From contig DFFG01000071.1 in NCBI GenBank assembly GCA_002368795.1, positions 25,178 to 37,452 on the forward strand: a DNA stretch of 12,275 nt, given 5' to 3'. This DNA comes from Eubacterium sp. UBA3782 (GTDB lineage: Bacteria; Bacillota; Clostridia; Lachnospirales; Lachnospiraceae). The position numbers and the translations under genes were made by a program. Below are positions 1 through 7,962 of the stretch, one piece after another. Numbering within the stretch: the stretch's first letter is position 1; each line of letters starts with the position of its first letter. Below the pieces are notes generated by a model. That model was not told where the DNA came from and searched no databases. It saw only the letters and a program-made list of their open reading frames with translations.

Positions 1-499
1 CGAAGCCGCCCATCATGTGGCCCTTAAAATGGGTCAGGGTCAGCATGGAATCGTACTCCGGAAGAGTCTTGCCGACATGCATCTCGGTGAACCATTTTCC
101 GCCCTTTACCGGCAGGGTGGTCACACCGGTCTCATCGGTGATGTCGACCGGACAGAAGGTCCAGCCGTTAATCTTCAGTGTCTCTTTGTGGGCCTCGGTG
201 GTGTAGCGGGATCCCTCATAGTAGGTGTTGGTCTCGATGATGGTGGCATCCGGCAGCCTGTTTTCCACCAGATCCTTTACCCAGGGTCTCGGAAGAATGT
301 TTGGTCCTTCGGCCTCGCCGGTGTGAAGCTTAATGGCGACCTTGCCGGTCAGCACCGATGCGACCCGGTCATAGATCTTTTTCAGTCCTTCTGCGCTCAG
401 ATCGCGAGTAAAAAATACGACGGACTCAGCGCCGGTCCTCTCCTCGTAGGGGACGTATCTGCCGCCGTCTGTTCCTGCAACAGGTCTGTTCGTATCCAT
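1..499 (-). CDS. DUF362 domain-containing protein, N-terminal part (runs off left edge)
   Basis: An open frame of 166 codons starts at the ATG at 499-497 and continues past the left edge without a stop. The start has an AAGGAGG site seven bases upstream. The protein begins MDTNRPVAGTDGG. It contains a KLHTGEAEGPNILP stretch at about residues 58-71, then THFKGHMMGGF at the window edge. These match my recollection of the DUF362 family, whose members in clostridia often carry a C-terminal 4Fe-4S ferredoxin part; that part, if present, lies outside the window. The biochemical role of the family is not established, so no reaction is assigned. The gene is separated from uxuB by a strong terminator and has its own promoter, so it need not belong to the sugar-acid pathway. 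The family call rests on motif memory. Confidence 0.72.
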   Translation of the reverse strand, partial: MDTNRPVAGTDGGRYVPYEERTGAESVVFFTRDLSAEGLKKIYDRVASVLTGKVAIKLHTGEAEGPNILPRPWVKDLVENRLPDATIIETNTYYEGSRYTTEAHKETLKINGWTFCPVDITDETGVTTLPVKGGKWFTEMHVGKTLPEYDSMLTLTHFKGHMMGGF

Positions 500-542
500 G
501 GTGAACCCTCCTTTTGGTCTTTTCTTATACTGCTGTCATGGT

Positions 543-571
543 CGGGTACAGTGCTTCTTTTTGCGTACCCG
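543..571 (-). promoter_or_regulatory. Inverted repeat in the leader of the DUF362 gene
   Basis: The arms CGGGTAC (543-549) and GTACCCG (565-571) are perfectly complementary over 7 bp around a 15-base loop. They lie between the predicted promoter and the ribosome site, about 20-45 bases after the likely transcription start. This could be an operator or a leader hairpin; the sequence does not decide between them. Confidence 0.35.
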
Positions 572-587
572 GCACAGTTCTAAGAAA

Positions 588-616
588 AGTATGACAAACT
601 CGCGCAGACCTGTCAA
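588..616 (-). promoter_or_regulatory. Sigma-70-type promoter for the DUF362 gene
   Basis: Read on the minus strand, a perfect -35 TTGACA (611-616) is followed after exactly 17 bases by CATACT (588-593), a 4 of 6 match to the -10 consensus. It lies about 90 bases before the ATG at 499 and just after the terminator at 726-786, so it fits as the start of an independent transcript. Confidence 0.6.
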
Positions 617-725
617 GAAGTGCATTTTCTTCCTTTTGATGCCGCTTTTCATCTGCCTTATCTCCCCCGCATCGGGCCGGAAAAATGCCCGGCTCCTACG
701 GCAGAACCCGGCCTTTTACAAGCTC

Positions 726-786
726 AAAAAAGGAGCTGTCCGCCTGCGCGTTTCCCCAAGGGAACCTTGTGCAGTCGGACAGCTCC
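726..786 (-). terminator. Rho-independent terminator after uxuB
   Basis: A perfect 11-bp stem (732-742 with 776-786, arm GGAGCTGTCCG) is followed on the minus strand by six T residues (726-731). The loop contains a further CTGC/GCAG pairing. It lies 82 bases beyond the uxuB stop codon and closes the kdgK-gnd-uxuB transcript. Confidence 0.85.
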
Positions 787-868
787 TGTCTATCGTTTAT
801 TCATCTTTCCGGAAAGGTGCCCTGCCTTAGCTTTATTCGGTCTTCGGCAAGGCGGCCTGCCTTTTGCT

Positions 869-1711
869 TTATACGCCTGCGTATGCGGCAAAGCCTGCGT
901 CGATCGGCAGGACGGCGCCGGTGATGGCGCTGGCAGCCTTGTCATCGCAGAGGAAGAAGACACCGCCAAGCAGCTCTTCTGCGTCCACGAACCGGTTCAT
1001 CGGTGTGCTGGCAAGGATCTTTGCGGAGCGGGCTGTGGGTGTGCCGTCCTCGTTGAAGAGGAGGGACCGGTTCTGGTTGGATACCAGGAAGCCCGGAGCG
1101 ATGGCGTTGCAGCGGATGCCGGTTCCCGCGAAATGGGTGGCCAGCCACTGGGTGAAGTTGCTGATGCCAGCCTTTGCTGCGGAATATGCCGGGATCTTGG
1201 TCAGCGGTGTGTAGGCGTTCATGGAGGAGATGTTCAGGATGCAGCCTGCCTTTCTCTCTACCATGTCAGCGGCAAACACCTGGGTCGGCAGCAGGGTGCC
1301 CTGGAAGTTGAGGCGGAAGACAAAGTCGATGCCGGATGCATCCAGATCGAAGAAGGTCTTCTGGCCTTCCTTTGCCTCGTGCTGATATTCGTTGTCGGTC
1401 GTGGCACGGGGATTGTTTCCGCCGGCGCCGTTGACCAGGATATCGCAGGGACCGAAGTCGGCGAGGACCTTTGCATGGACCTCCTCCAGTGCTTCTCTCT
1501 CAAGGACGTTTGCCTTGTAGCCTTTCATGGTGTATCCCTGTGCTGTGCTCTCCTCGGCGAGCTTCAGAACAGCCTCCTCATTGAGGTCGAGGGCTGCTAC
1601 CTTTGCGCCTGCCTGGGCGAAAGCCTTTGCCATCATGCTGCAGAGTACGCCGCCGGCGCCGGTCACAACAACGACCTTGCCGGTAAAATCGGAATTCAGC
1701 GGTAAATTCAT
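869..1711 (-). CDS. uxuB: SDR-type D-mannonate oxidoreductase (fructuronate reductase)
   Basis: This is a 280-residue short-chain dehydrogenase, predicted to interconvert D-mannonate and D-fructuronate with NAD(H) in the cytosol. Visible features are a Rossmann start TGAGGVLC (17-24), an acidic D42 at the end of beta-2 that favours NAD over NADP, NGAGG (94-98), N135, S162/S163, and the catalytic Y176-x3-K180 (YSAAK). The NGAGGNNP segment and the long insert after it resemble the Bacillus UxuB/YjmF branch rather than generic SDRs. The last glycine of the usual TGxxxG[IL]G loop is a cysteine here. A GGGGAGGA site lies seven bases before the ATG. The gene starts 18 bases after gnd and is the last gene before the terminator. 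Gluconate 5-dehydrogenase-like activity is the main alternative; the hexonate context favours UxuB. Confidence 0.8.
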   Translation of the reverse strand: MNLPLNSDFTGKVVVVTGAGGVLCSMMAKAFAQAGAKVAALDLNEEAVLKLAEESTAQGYTMKGYKANVLEREALEEVHAKVLADFGPCDILVNGAGGNNPRATTDNEYQHEAKEGQKTFFDLDASGIDFVFRLNFQGTLLPTQVFAADMVERKAGCILNISSMNAYTPLTKIPAYSAAKAGISNFTQWLATHFAGTGIRCNAIAPGFLVSNQNRSLLFNEDGTPTARSAKILASTPMNRFVDAEELLGGVFFLCDDKAASAITGAVLPIDAGFAAYAGV

Positions 1712-1729
1712 TTTTATGTCCTCCCCGTC

Positions 1730-3181
<1,452 letters not shown>

Positions 3182-3190
3182 TTTGTGCAT

Positions 3191-3197
3191 TCCTCCT
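3191..3197 (-). promoter_or_regulatory. Ribosome site that fixes the gnd start
   Basis: AGGAGGA on the minus strand directly touches the ATG at 3190, too close for initiation there. It is spaced normally for the ATG at 3181, where the family's N-terminus (MKKADIGLIG) begins. Confidence 0.75.
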
Positions 3198-3273
3198 GTG
3201 GATGTTATGCTTTTATGCTTTCTTTTTTTATAATGACGGGACCGGCAGTGTTTCTCGCTGCTTTTCGATCCTG

Positions 3274-4347
3274 TTATCTCTGGACACGAGCGTTGCCCGC
3301 GTAGATGTCCCATACCTGCTTCTCATCTGCCGGCTCAGCGTAGTCATAGAGAGAGGACGCTGCCATGGCGCCGGTCGCCCATCCGAAGTGGAGGCAATCC
3401 TCTGCCTTCCAGCCCTTGAGTACGCCGTAAAGCACGCCGCCGGTAAAGCCGTCGCCGCCGCCGATACGGTCCATGACCTGGATCGGACGGGGCTCTTCGA
3501 CGATCCACTCATCGCCGGCCAGCATGATGGCGCCCCAGAGATGCTCATTTGCGGATACGACCTGGCGAAGGGTCGTTGCAAACATCTGGGCGTTCGGATA
3601 TTTCTCCTTGACCTGGGTGATCATCTCTTTGAAACGGTCGATCTTGCTGCCAAGCTCCTTGCCGCCGGCCTCCGGACCCTTGAAGCCCAGGCACAGCTGG
3701 AAGTCTTCCTCGTTGCCGACCAGGATGTCTGCGCAGGAAGCGATCTCGTGGAAGGCTTTGCCCAGTTCCTCCTCACGGCCCTTCCAGAAGGTCGCGCGGT
3801 AGTTCAGGTCGAAGGAAACCAGGGTGCCGTACTTCTTTGCGGCTCTGGCCAGCTCCAGACAGCACTGGGTGGTCTCTTCGCTCATGGCGGCGATCAGACC
3901 GGACAGATGCAGGATCTGTACACCCTCCTGACCAAAGATGCGGTCAAGATCGAAGTCATCTGCGGAAAGGGTGCGGCCAACCTCGCCTGCACGGTCATTC
4001 CAGACACGCGGTGCGCGAAGGCCGAAACCGGAATCGGCAATGTTGAACTGATGACGATAGCCCCAGGGACCGCCCTGCGGAACGGTCTTGCCCTCGAAGC
4101 GGATGTTGCGGGCGCGAAGCTCTGCCTGGATAAATGCAGCAATCGGGCTGCCCTCGACCCACTTGGTCAGGACCAGGCACTCATTGCCAAGGCTGGAAGC
4201 AACGTTCAGGACATTGCTCTCGGCGCTGGTGCTCTGCATCATGTAATGCTTTGTAGCGCCTACAGCCAGACGGTTTTCAGGTGTGATGCGCACGCCCATG
4301 CTGGTGGGGCAGGCGACAGCGTAACGGCAGTTCTTTTTTGTTTCCAT
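3274..4347 (-). CDS. kdgK: 2-keto-3-deoxygluconate kinase (PfkB/ribokinase family)
   Basis: This 357-residue sugar kinase is predicted to make 2-keto-3-deoxy-6-phosphogluconate from KDG and ATP, the step before KDPG aldolase. The PfkB family is shown by the C-terminal signature DRIGGGDGFTGG (293-304). In it D299 is the catalytic base and the GGGD turn forms the anion hole. SFDLNYR in the middle is typical of the ribokinase fold and common in KDG kinases. It is somewhat longer than many KdgK proteins. The start is clear: AAGGAGG eight bases before the ATG at 4347. Gnd follows after 92 bases and uxuB after that, giving a kdgK-gnd-uxuB operon with its own promoter and repeat operator. Another PfkB substrate such as fructose or tagatose-phosphate cannot be excluded by sequence, but the uxuB neighbour supports KDG. 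Confidence 0.82.
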   Translation of the reverse strand: METKKNCRYAVACPTSMGVRITPENRLAVGATKHYMMQSTSAESNVLNVASSLGNECLVLTKWVEGSPIAAFIQAELRARNIRFEGKTVPQGGPWGYRHQFNIADSGFGLRAPRVWNDRAGEVGRTLSADDFDLDRIFGQEGVQILHLSGLIAAMSEETTQCCLELARAAKKYGTLVSFDLNYRATFWKGREEELGKAFHEIASCADILVGNEEDFQLCLGFKGPEAGGKELGSKIDRFKEMITQVKEKYPNAQMFATTLRQVVSANEHLWGAIMLAGDEWIVEEPRPIQVMDRIGGGDGFTGGVLYGVLKGWKAEDCLHFGWATGAMAASSLYDYAEPADEKQVWDIYAGNARVQR

Positions 4348-4403
4348 GGTAAAAACCTCCTTGAAACAGCTTCTGCTAAAAATTCAAAAAGAGAAAATTT
4401 ATA

Positions 4404-4434
4404 TTCCGCCCACTCCCCAAAAGACAGGGCGGAA
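4404..4434 (-). promoter_or_regulatory. Leader hairpin in the kdgK 5' untranslated region
   Basis: TTCCGCCC (4404-4411) and GGGCGGAA (4427-4434) form an 8-bp perfect stem with a 15-base loop. It lies between the promoter and the ribosome site. The following minus-strand sequence is T-rich, with runs of four and five T but starting several bases after the stem. It could slow or attenuate transcription, or simply stabilise the leader. Confidence 0.4.
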
Positions 4435-4457
4435 AACACTCTTTACATGCTGTAATT

Positions 4458-4486
4458 ATTATAGAAATCCGGGATAACAAATCCAA
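4458..4486 (-). promoter_or_regulatory. Promoter of the kdgK-gnd-uxuB operon
   Basis: On the minus strand the -10 is a perfect TATAAT (4458-4463). Seventeen bases upstream lies TTGGAT (4481-4486), a poor -35 with 3 of 6 matches. A weak -35 overlapped by a repeat fits an activator-dependent promoter. The predicted leader is about 100 bases. Confidence 0.68.
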
Positions 4487-4521
4487 TTGCAATATTTGTT
4501 GCGCGCATTGCAAAACTTGTT
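4485..4521 (-). repeat. Tandem 16-bp operator-like repeats upstream of kdgK
   Basis: Two direct copies lie at 4485-4500 (plus strand AATTGCAATATTTGTT) and 4506-4521 (CATTGCAAAACTTGTT), identical at 13 of 16 positions and exactly 21 bp apart. The proximal copy overlaps the weak -35 by two bases and ends 21 bp from the -10. The distal copy shares its first 14 bases exactly with the repeat at 6139-6154 upstream of the LarA-like gene. Each copy read on the minus strand contains CAA-N3-TTG. The arrangement suggests two half-sites for one activator dimer. Confidence 0.65.
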
Positions 4522-4652
4522 CTTCGTGTATTTTCCATCCCGCAGGATCACCCTTCCTCGAAGGCTTCTCCTCCTGGATAATTCTGCCGCTTTCCGGTGT
4601 AAGTTTCACATATCTGCCTGCGGTTCCTTCCCGCCTGCAGCCTTCCTCCTTT

Positions 4653-5939
4653 TTATGGCTCTGCGTTAAAACGCTCTCTGTCGATCCAGAGGCCCAGGGC
4701 CGGATTGGGGATGTAGTAGATCTCCTCGCCGTTCACGGTATTGTAGCCATACTGCAGCTTTTCGGGATCGTAGATCCGGCTCATCTCCTCGTAGGAAGCA
4801 GCGGCAAAACCAACGCCCTCGATCTCCTCCTGGGTGATGTCCCGCACAGCGTAGGTGATGGTAAACCGGCCGTCGGAGGAGCCGTGGATCAGATGGGCTG
4901 CTGCGCCCATGTTGTCACGAAGGTCTTCGTTTTCGGGCTTCCGGAAGTCCTCCAGGACCTTGACTCTGCCGCGGTAGCCATACTTGCGGATCAGCGCGTC
5001 GACGGCATCGTCCTCACCAAAGCGCTCGACGCCGGGCGCCAGGATGATCAGCTCGCCGCCGTCCGCCATGGCCATGCGGGTCCGGTAGACCGCCTTGTTG
5101 CCCAGCCAGGTGCTGTGGAACTCCTCCGGATTCAGGTAGACCACACACTTCTTCAGGCCATGCTCCACAAAATCGATGTTCTTCTTCTGGGCGAGCTTTA
5201 CCGCCTCGGTCAGGCAGCTGCGGCCCTCACCGATAAACATGCCATGGGTAAAGATGTGGCTGCCCTCGGCCGTCGTCACCGTCAGGATAAACAGCAGCGG
5301 ACGATCCGCCAGAAAATGCTCCATGCCGTAGTCAAACAGCTTGCGCACCGGTGTATAGTCGCGGCCCATCATGCGCTCCATCCCATAGACGGCGCCTACC
5401 ATGTGGCTCTTGTTGATCATCTCGCTGCCGCCGGCACCGACGAACAGGTTCTTGGCATGGTTGCTCATGCCGATAACCTCGTGAGGCACCACCTGGCCCG
5501 GAGAAACGATGAGATCATAGCTCTCGTCCATGATCCTGCGGTTGACCTCCACGGCTACCGGATCGGTCCAGAGGCCTTCCGTGATCTCGCTCATGTACTC
5601 CGCCGGAACCTCGCCCAGCTTCACCACATCCGTCCTCCAGTTGTGAACGATCATGCAGTCATAGGGGATATCGCCATACATGGCCTCCCACTGCTCTTTT
5701 GTAACTGCCACATGGGTGCCAAGGGTAGGCATGATATCCACACTGACCCCTGCATCTGTCAGGGCATGATACATGATATTTGTAATAAGTCCCGCATTGG
5801 AATGGAAGCGGGTAAAATCCGGCGGCAGGATCAGGACCCTGTGCAGATCTCTTCCCTCAAGACTCTGCAGCACTGCCTCGCGGATCTCCTCGTTTGTCAG
5901 TCCCTCGCTGCTGCCAGCAATGCGATAGATATCCTCCAT
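4653..5939 (-). CDS. LarA-like nickel-pincer racemase/epimerase; predicted C2 epimerase of a hexonate
   Basis: This 428-residue protein belongs to the lactate racemase LarA family (older name DUF2088). LarA isomerises 2-hydroxyacids with the nickel-pincer nucleotide cofactor. Residues match those known in Lactobacillus LarA: D41 and R44 for D72 and R75, H76 for H108, H153 for H174, K163 for the cofactor-linked K184, and H179 for the nickel ligand H200. The spacing H-10-K-16-H is identical. The rest diverges, so lactate is not the obvious substrate. Characterised LarA homologues include a D-gluconate 2-epimerase; a gene placed before kdgK-gnd-uxuB and sharing their operator suggests D-gluconate/D-mannonate. 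AAGGAG lies nine bases before the ATG. No cofactor genes (larB, larC, larE) are in the window. Family confidence is high; the substrate is an inference. Confidence 0.85.
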   Translation of the reverse strand: MEDIYRIAGSSEGLTNEEIREAVLQSLEGRDLHRVLILPPDFTRFHSNAGLITNIMYHALTDAGVSVDIMPTLGTHVAVTKEQWEAMYGDIPYDCMIVHNWRTDVVKLGEVPAEYMSEITEGLWTDPVAVEVNRRIMDESYDLIVSPGQVVPHEVIGMSNHAKNLFVGAGGSEMINKSHMVGAVYGMERMMGRDYTPVRKLFDYGMEHFLADRPLLFILTVTTAEGSHIFTHGMFIGEGRSCLTEAVKLAQKKNIDFVEHGLKKCVVYLNPEEFHSTWLGNKAVYRTRMAMADGGELIILAPGVERFGEDDAVDALIRKYGYRGRVKVLEDFRKPENEDLRDNMGAAAHLIHGSSDGRFTITYAVRDITQEEIEGVGFAAASYEEMSRIYDPEKLQYGYNTVNGEEIYYIPNPALGLWIDRERFNAEP

Positions 5940-5963
5940 GTTGAACGTCTCCTTTTCTTTTCA

Positions 5964-5998
5964 CCGGACGGCCGTCATCTCACTTTGCGGCGGTCCGG
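5964..5998 (-). promoter_or_regulatory. Leader hairpin just upstream of the LarA-like gene's ribosome site
   Basis: CCGGAC (5964-5969) plus GCCG (5971-5974) pair with CGGC (5988-5991) plus GTCCGG (5993-5998). This gives ten base pairs with one mismatch and a 13-base loop. The stem ends nine bases before the AAGGAG box (5949-5954). It may influence translation or mRNA stability; no known riboswitch class was recognised. Confidence 0.4.
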
Positions 5999-6090
5999 GC
6001 AATCCTTTAGATCAGCTTGTCCCGTGCACTTTGCCGGCCCGCATCCATGGGAAAAATCCATTGCATGACAGCTCCGGCAGGCTCTTTTTT

Positions 6091-6119
6091 ACTATAACGA
6101 AAAGTCCGCGGCAAATCCA
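6091..6119 (-). promoter_or_regulatory. Promoter of the LarA-like gene
   Basis: The minus-strand -10 is TATAGT (6091-6096, 5 of 6). The -35 region is very weak: TGGATT at 17 bp (6114-6119), or ATGGAT at 18 bp. The octamer TGGATTTG at this place is also present at the -35 of the kdgK promoter. The predicted leader is about 145 bases. The poor -35 again suggests dependence on an activator bound at the adjoining repeats. Confidence 0.6.
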
Positions 6120-6173
6120 TTGCCGGACTTGTCGCGGACATTGCAAAACTTGCGCATGCATACAAAATTTGCG
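6118..6173 (-). repeat. Triple operator-like repeats upstream of the LarA-like gene
   Basis: Plus-strand copies are CATTGCCGGACTTGTC (6118-6133), CATTGCAAAACTTGCG (6139-6154) and a diverged GCATACAAAATTTGCG (6158-6173). The first two are 21 bp apart, the third 19 bp further. The proximal copy ends 21 bp from the -10, the same distance as at kdgK. An extra 11-base match, AAATCCATTGC, occurs at 6113-6123 and again in the leader at 6054-6064. Confidence 0.62.
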
Positions 6174-6203
6174 GTGGGCAGGGGCAGCTGCCGGCCCGGC
6201 TGA

Positions 6204-7574
6204 TTAGAAGAGGCCGAGCGCCTTGGCGAACAGGATCACCAGCATGACCGGAGATACGAACCGGATCATGACATTATACAGCTTGCGGCGGTTGAAGTGC
6301 TCGCCGTTCTTTGTCGCCTCGTCGACCACAGTGTCGGGGCCGACGACCCAGCCGATCAGGATGCAGGTGCCGATGGCAACGATGGGCATCAGGATATTGT
6401 TGCTGACATAGTCCATGATGTCCAGGATCTGGGCCACGCCGCCGTTTGGCAGTGTCACCTCAAAGTAGAATACGTTGTAGCCCAGGCAGACCACGATGGC
6501 GATGACCACGGCGATGGCGGTCTCGATGAGGGTGGCTTTTTTGCGGTCCATATGGAAATGATCCATAAAGCTGGATACAACGGCCTCCTCGATGGAGATG
6601 GAGCTGGTCAGGGCTGCCATCAGAACCATCAGGAAGAATACGATACCGACGACGGTGCCCATGGTGCCCATCTGCCGGAAAACCTTCGGCAGGGCGATGA
6701 ACATCAGTCCTGGGCCGGAGGTCATGCCCTCGGGTCCCATGAAGACGATGACCGCAGGGATGATCATGACGGCTGCCAGGAAAGCGACCAGGGTATCAAA
6801 GATCTCGATCTGGTTGACGGAGAAGACGAGGTTGTTCTCATCCTTCAGGTAGGAGCCGTAGGCGATCATGATGCCCATGGCCACGCTGATGCTGTAGAAC
6901 AGCTGTCCCATGGCGTCCATTACTACCATCAGGATATCGCGCAGTGACATGCCGGAAACGTTCGGGATCAGCAGGACCTTCAGGCCGTCCAGTCCGGTCA
7001 CACCGTTCTGTTTGAGGGTCAGGGAGAAACCGGCAATGCCGATAATCATGACGAACAGCACGGGCATGAGGATCTTGGAGATCCGCTCGATGCCCTTGTT
7101 GACGCCGCGATAGATAATGATGCCGTTTACCAGAGTAAAGATGACGGCCAGGATGATGGGCTCATACTGGCTGGTGATGAAGCCGGTAAAGAAGCCGTCC
7201 TCTGCTGCTGCAGCTCCGTTTCCTGTCATAAAGGTCAGGGCATACTTCATGACCCAGCCGCCGATGGAACAGTAGTAGGGCATGATCATGAACGGAACGA
7301 TGCAGGCAAAGACACCGATCCAGCCAAACTTCGGATTCAGCTTTCTATAAGCCGTAAGAGGGCTCTGCCTCGTCTTTCTGCCGATGGATACCTCAGTCAC
7401 CAGCATCGTGAAGCCGAAGGTCAGCGCGAGGATCAGATAGATCACCAGGAAAAGACCGCCGCCGTCCTTCGCCGTCAGATACGGAAAACGCCAGATGTTG
7501 CCCAGACCAACTGCGCTGCCCGCAGCGGCAAGGACAAAGCCCATAGAACCGGAAAAAGAATGTCTGTTTTTCAT
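6204..7574 (-). CDS. Sodium-dependent transporter, neurotransmitter:sodium symporter (SNF) family
   Basis: This 456-residue polytopic membrane protein has about 11 hydrophobic helices, the usual count for bacterial members of this family (LeuT fold). TM1 carries the hallmark GSAVGLGNIWRFPYL, which includes unwound-helix residues that bind sodium and the amino-acid substrate. A TM6-like segment, SISVAMGIMIAYGSY, matches the second unwound helix. It would import an amino acid with sodium; sequence alone does not say which. The ATG at 7574 has only a weak AAAGG site, 12 bases away. It has its own promoter and no clear terminator, so its transcript may run into the promoter of the LarA-like gene. 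A functional link to the sugar-acid genes is not evident. Confidence 0.92.
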   Translation of the reverse strand: MKNRHSFSGSMGFVLAAAGSAVGLGNIWRFPYLTAKDGGGLFLVIYLILALTFGFTMLVTEVSIGRKTRQSPLTAYRKLNPKFGWIGVFACIVPFMIMPYYCSIGGWVMKYALTFMTGNGAAAAEDGFFTGFITSQYEPIILAVIFTLVNGIIIYRGVNKGIERISKILMPVLFVMIIGIAGFSLTLKQNGVTGLDGLKVLLIPNVSGMSLRDILMVVMDAMGQLFYSISVAMGIMIAYGSYLKDENNLVFSVNQIEIFDTLVAFLAAVMIIPAVIVFMGPEGMTSGPGLMFIALPKVFRQMGTMGTVVGIVFFLMVLMAALTSSISIEEAVVSSFMDHFHMDRKKATLIETAIAVVIAIVVCLGYNVFYFEVTLPNGGVAQILDIMDYVSNNILMPIVAIGTCILIGWVVGPDTVVDEATKNGEHFNRRKLYNVMIRFVSPVMLVILFAKALGLF

Positions 7575-7627
7575 TTTAGCAATAAACCTTTCGGATTTTT
7601 TCTCCTATATGGAGAATAACTTTCCCT

Positions 7628-7656
7628 ATTTTAGTATGTATTCCGTCAGGATGCAA
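7628..7656 (-). promoter_or_regulatory. Promoter of the sodium-dependent transporter
   Basis: On the minus strand TTGCAT (7651-7656) and TAAAAT (7628-7633) are separated by 17 bases, with 4 of 6 and 5 of 6 consensus matches. Immediately upstream (about 7660-7700) is an A/T-only-like stretch that could act as an UP element, striking in this GC-rich window. A small dyad, TCTCC-TATAT-GGAGA, lies in the leader at 7601-7615. Confidence 0.58.
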
Positions 7657-7906
7657 ATGTTTTTTGGAAATATTTTTAAATATATTTATATTCTTTTGGC
7701 ATATTGGCTGATCTGTCCCAATTTTTACGGACAGCGCCGTTCCTCGGCCGGGCAGCATCTGATCCCGCGAAAGCTCCTGCCGATTAATTATCCCCTGCAA
7801 AAGTCGCATGGACAGCGCTTTCCTGTTCCCGTCTTTCCTGCCGCCGTTTTTCCTGGATCCGGTGTTTTGCCGCAAACCTTCCTTATACAATTATCCTGAA
7901 AACAGA
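7657..7906. other. Intergenic region between xylulokinase and transporter
   Basis: It holds the AT-rich tract next to the transporter promoter and roughly 200 bases of GC-rich sequence with no supportable gene. A 104-codon minus-strand frame (7576-7890) runs across it, but it crosses the promoter and has no family-like composition. Confidence 0.5.
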
Positions 7907-7941
7907 TTCAGCCCGGACAGGTATCTCCCGTCCGGGCTGAA
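7907..7941 (-). terminator. Hairpin terminator after xylB
   Basis: A perfect 12-bp stem, TTCAGCCCGGAC (7907-7918) with GTCCGGGCTGAA (7930-7941), has an 11-base loop and lies 21 bases after the xylB stop. The minus-strand tail is TCTGTTTTC, so the T-tract is weak. Stem strength and position support termination. Confidence 0.7.
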
Positions 7942-7962
7942 AATGAAGCATTAAATTCTGTC

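Noticed and set aside
3182..3273. Internal promoter with a TTATAAAA-like box between kdgK and gnd
   Set aside because: No acceptable -35 at a suitable distance; the A/T run may be coincidental.
3182..3313. 44-codon N-terminal extension of gnd
   Set aside because: The extension is basic and unlike any 6-phosphogluconate dehydrogenase, overlaps the end of kdgK, and the AGGAGG box marks the ATG at 3181.
4376..4609. Minus-strand frame of 77 codons before kdgK
   Set aside because: It overlaps the repeat operator, the -35/-10 and the leader hairpin of kdgK, so a regulatory role explains the region better.
4884..6068. Plus-strand open frame of 394 codons opposite the LarA-like gene
   Set aside because: Antisense to a gene with conserved catalytic residues; it has no ribosome site or recognisable domain.
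7576..7890. Minus-strand frame of 104 codons between xylB and the transporter
   Set aside because: It contains the transporter promoter and AT-rich tract, lacks a ribosome site, and ends two bases from the transporter start.
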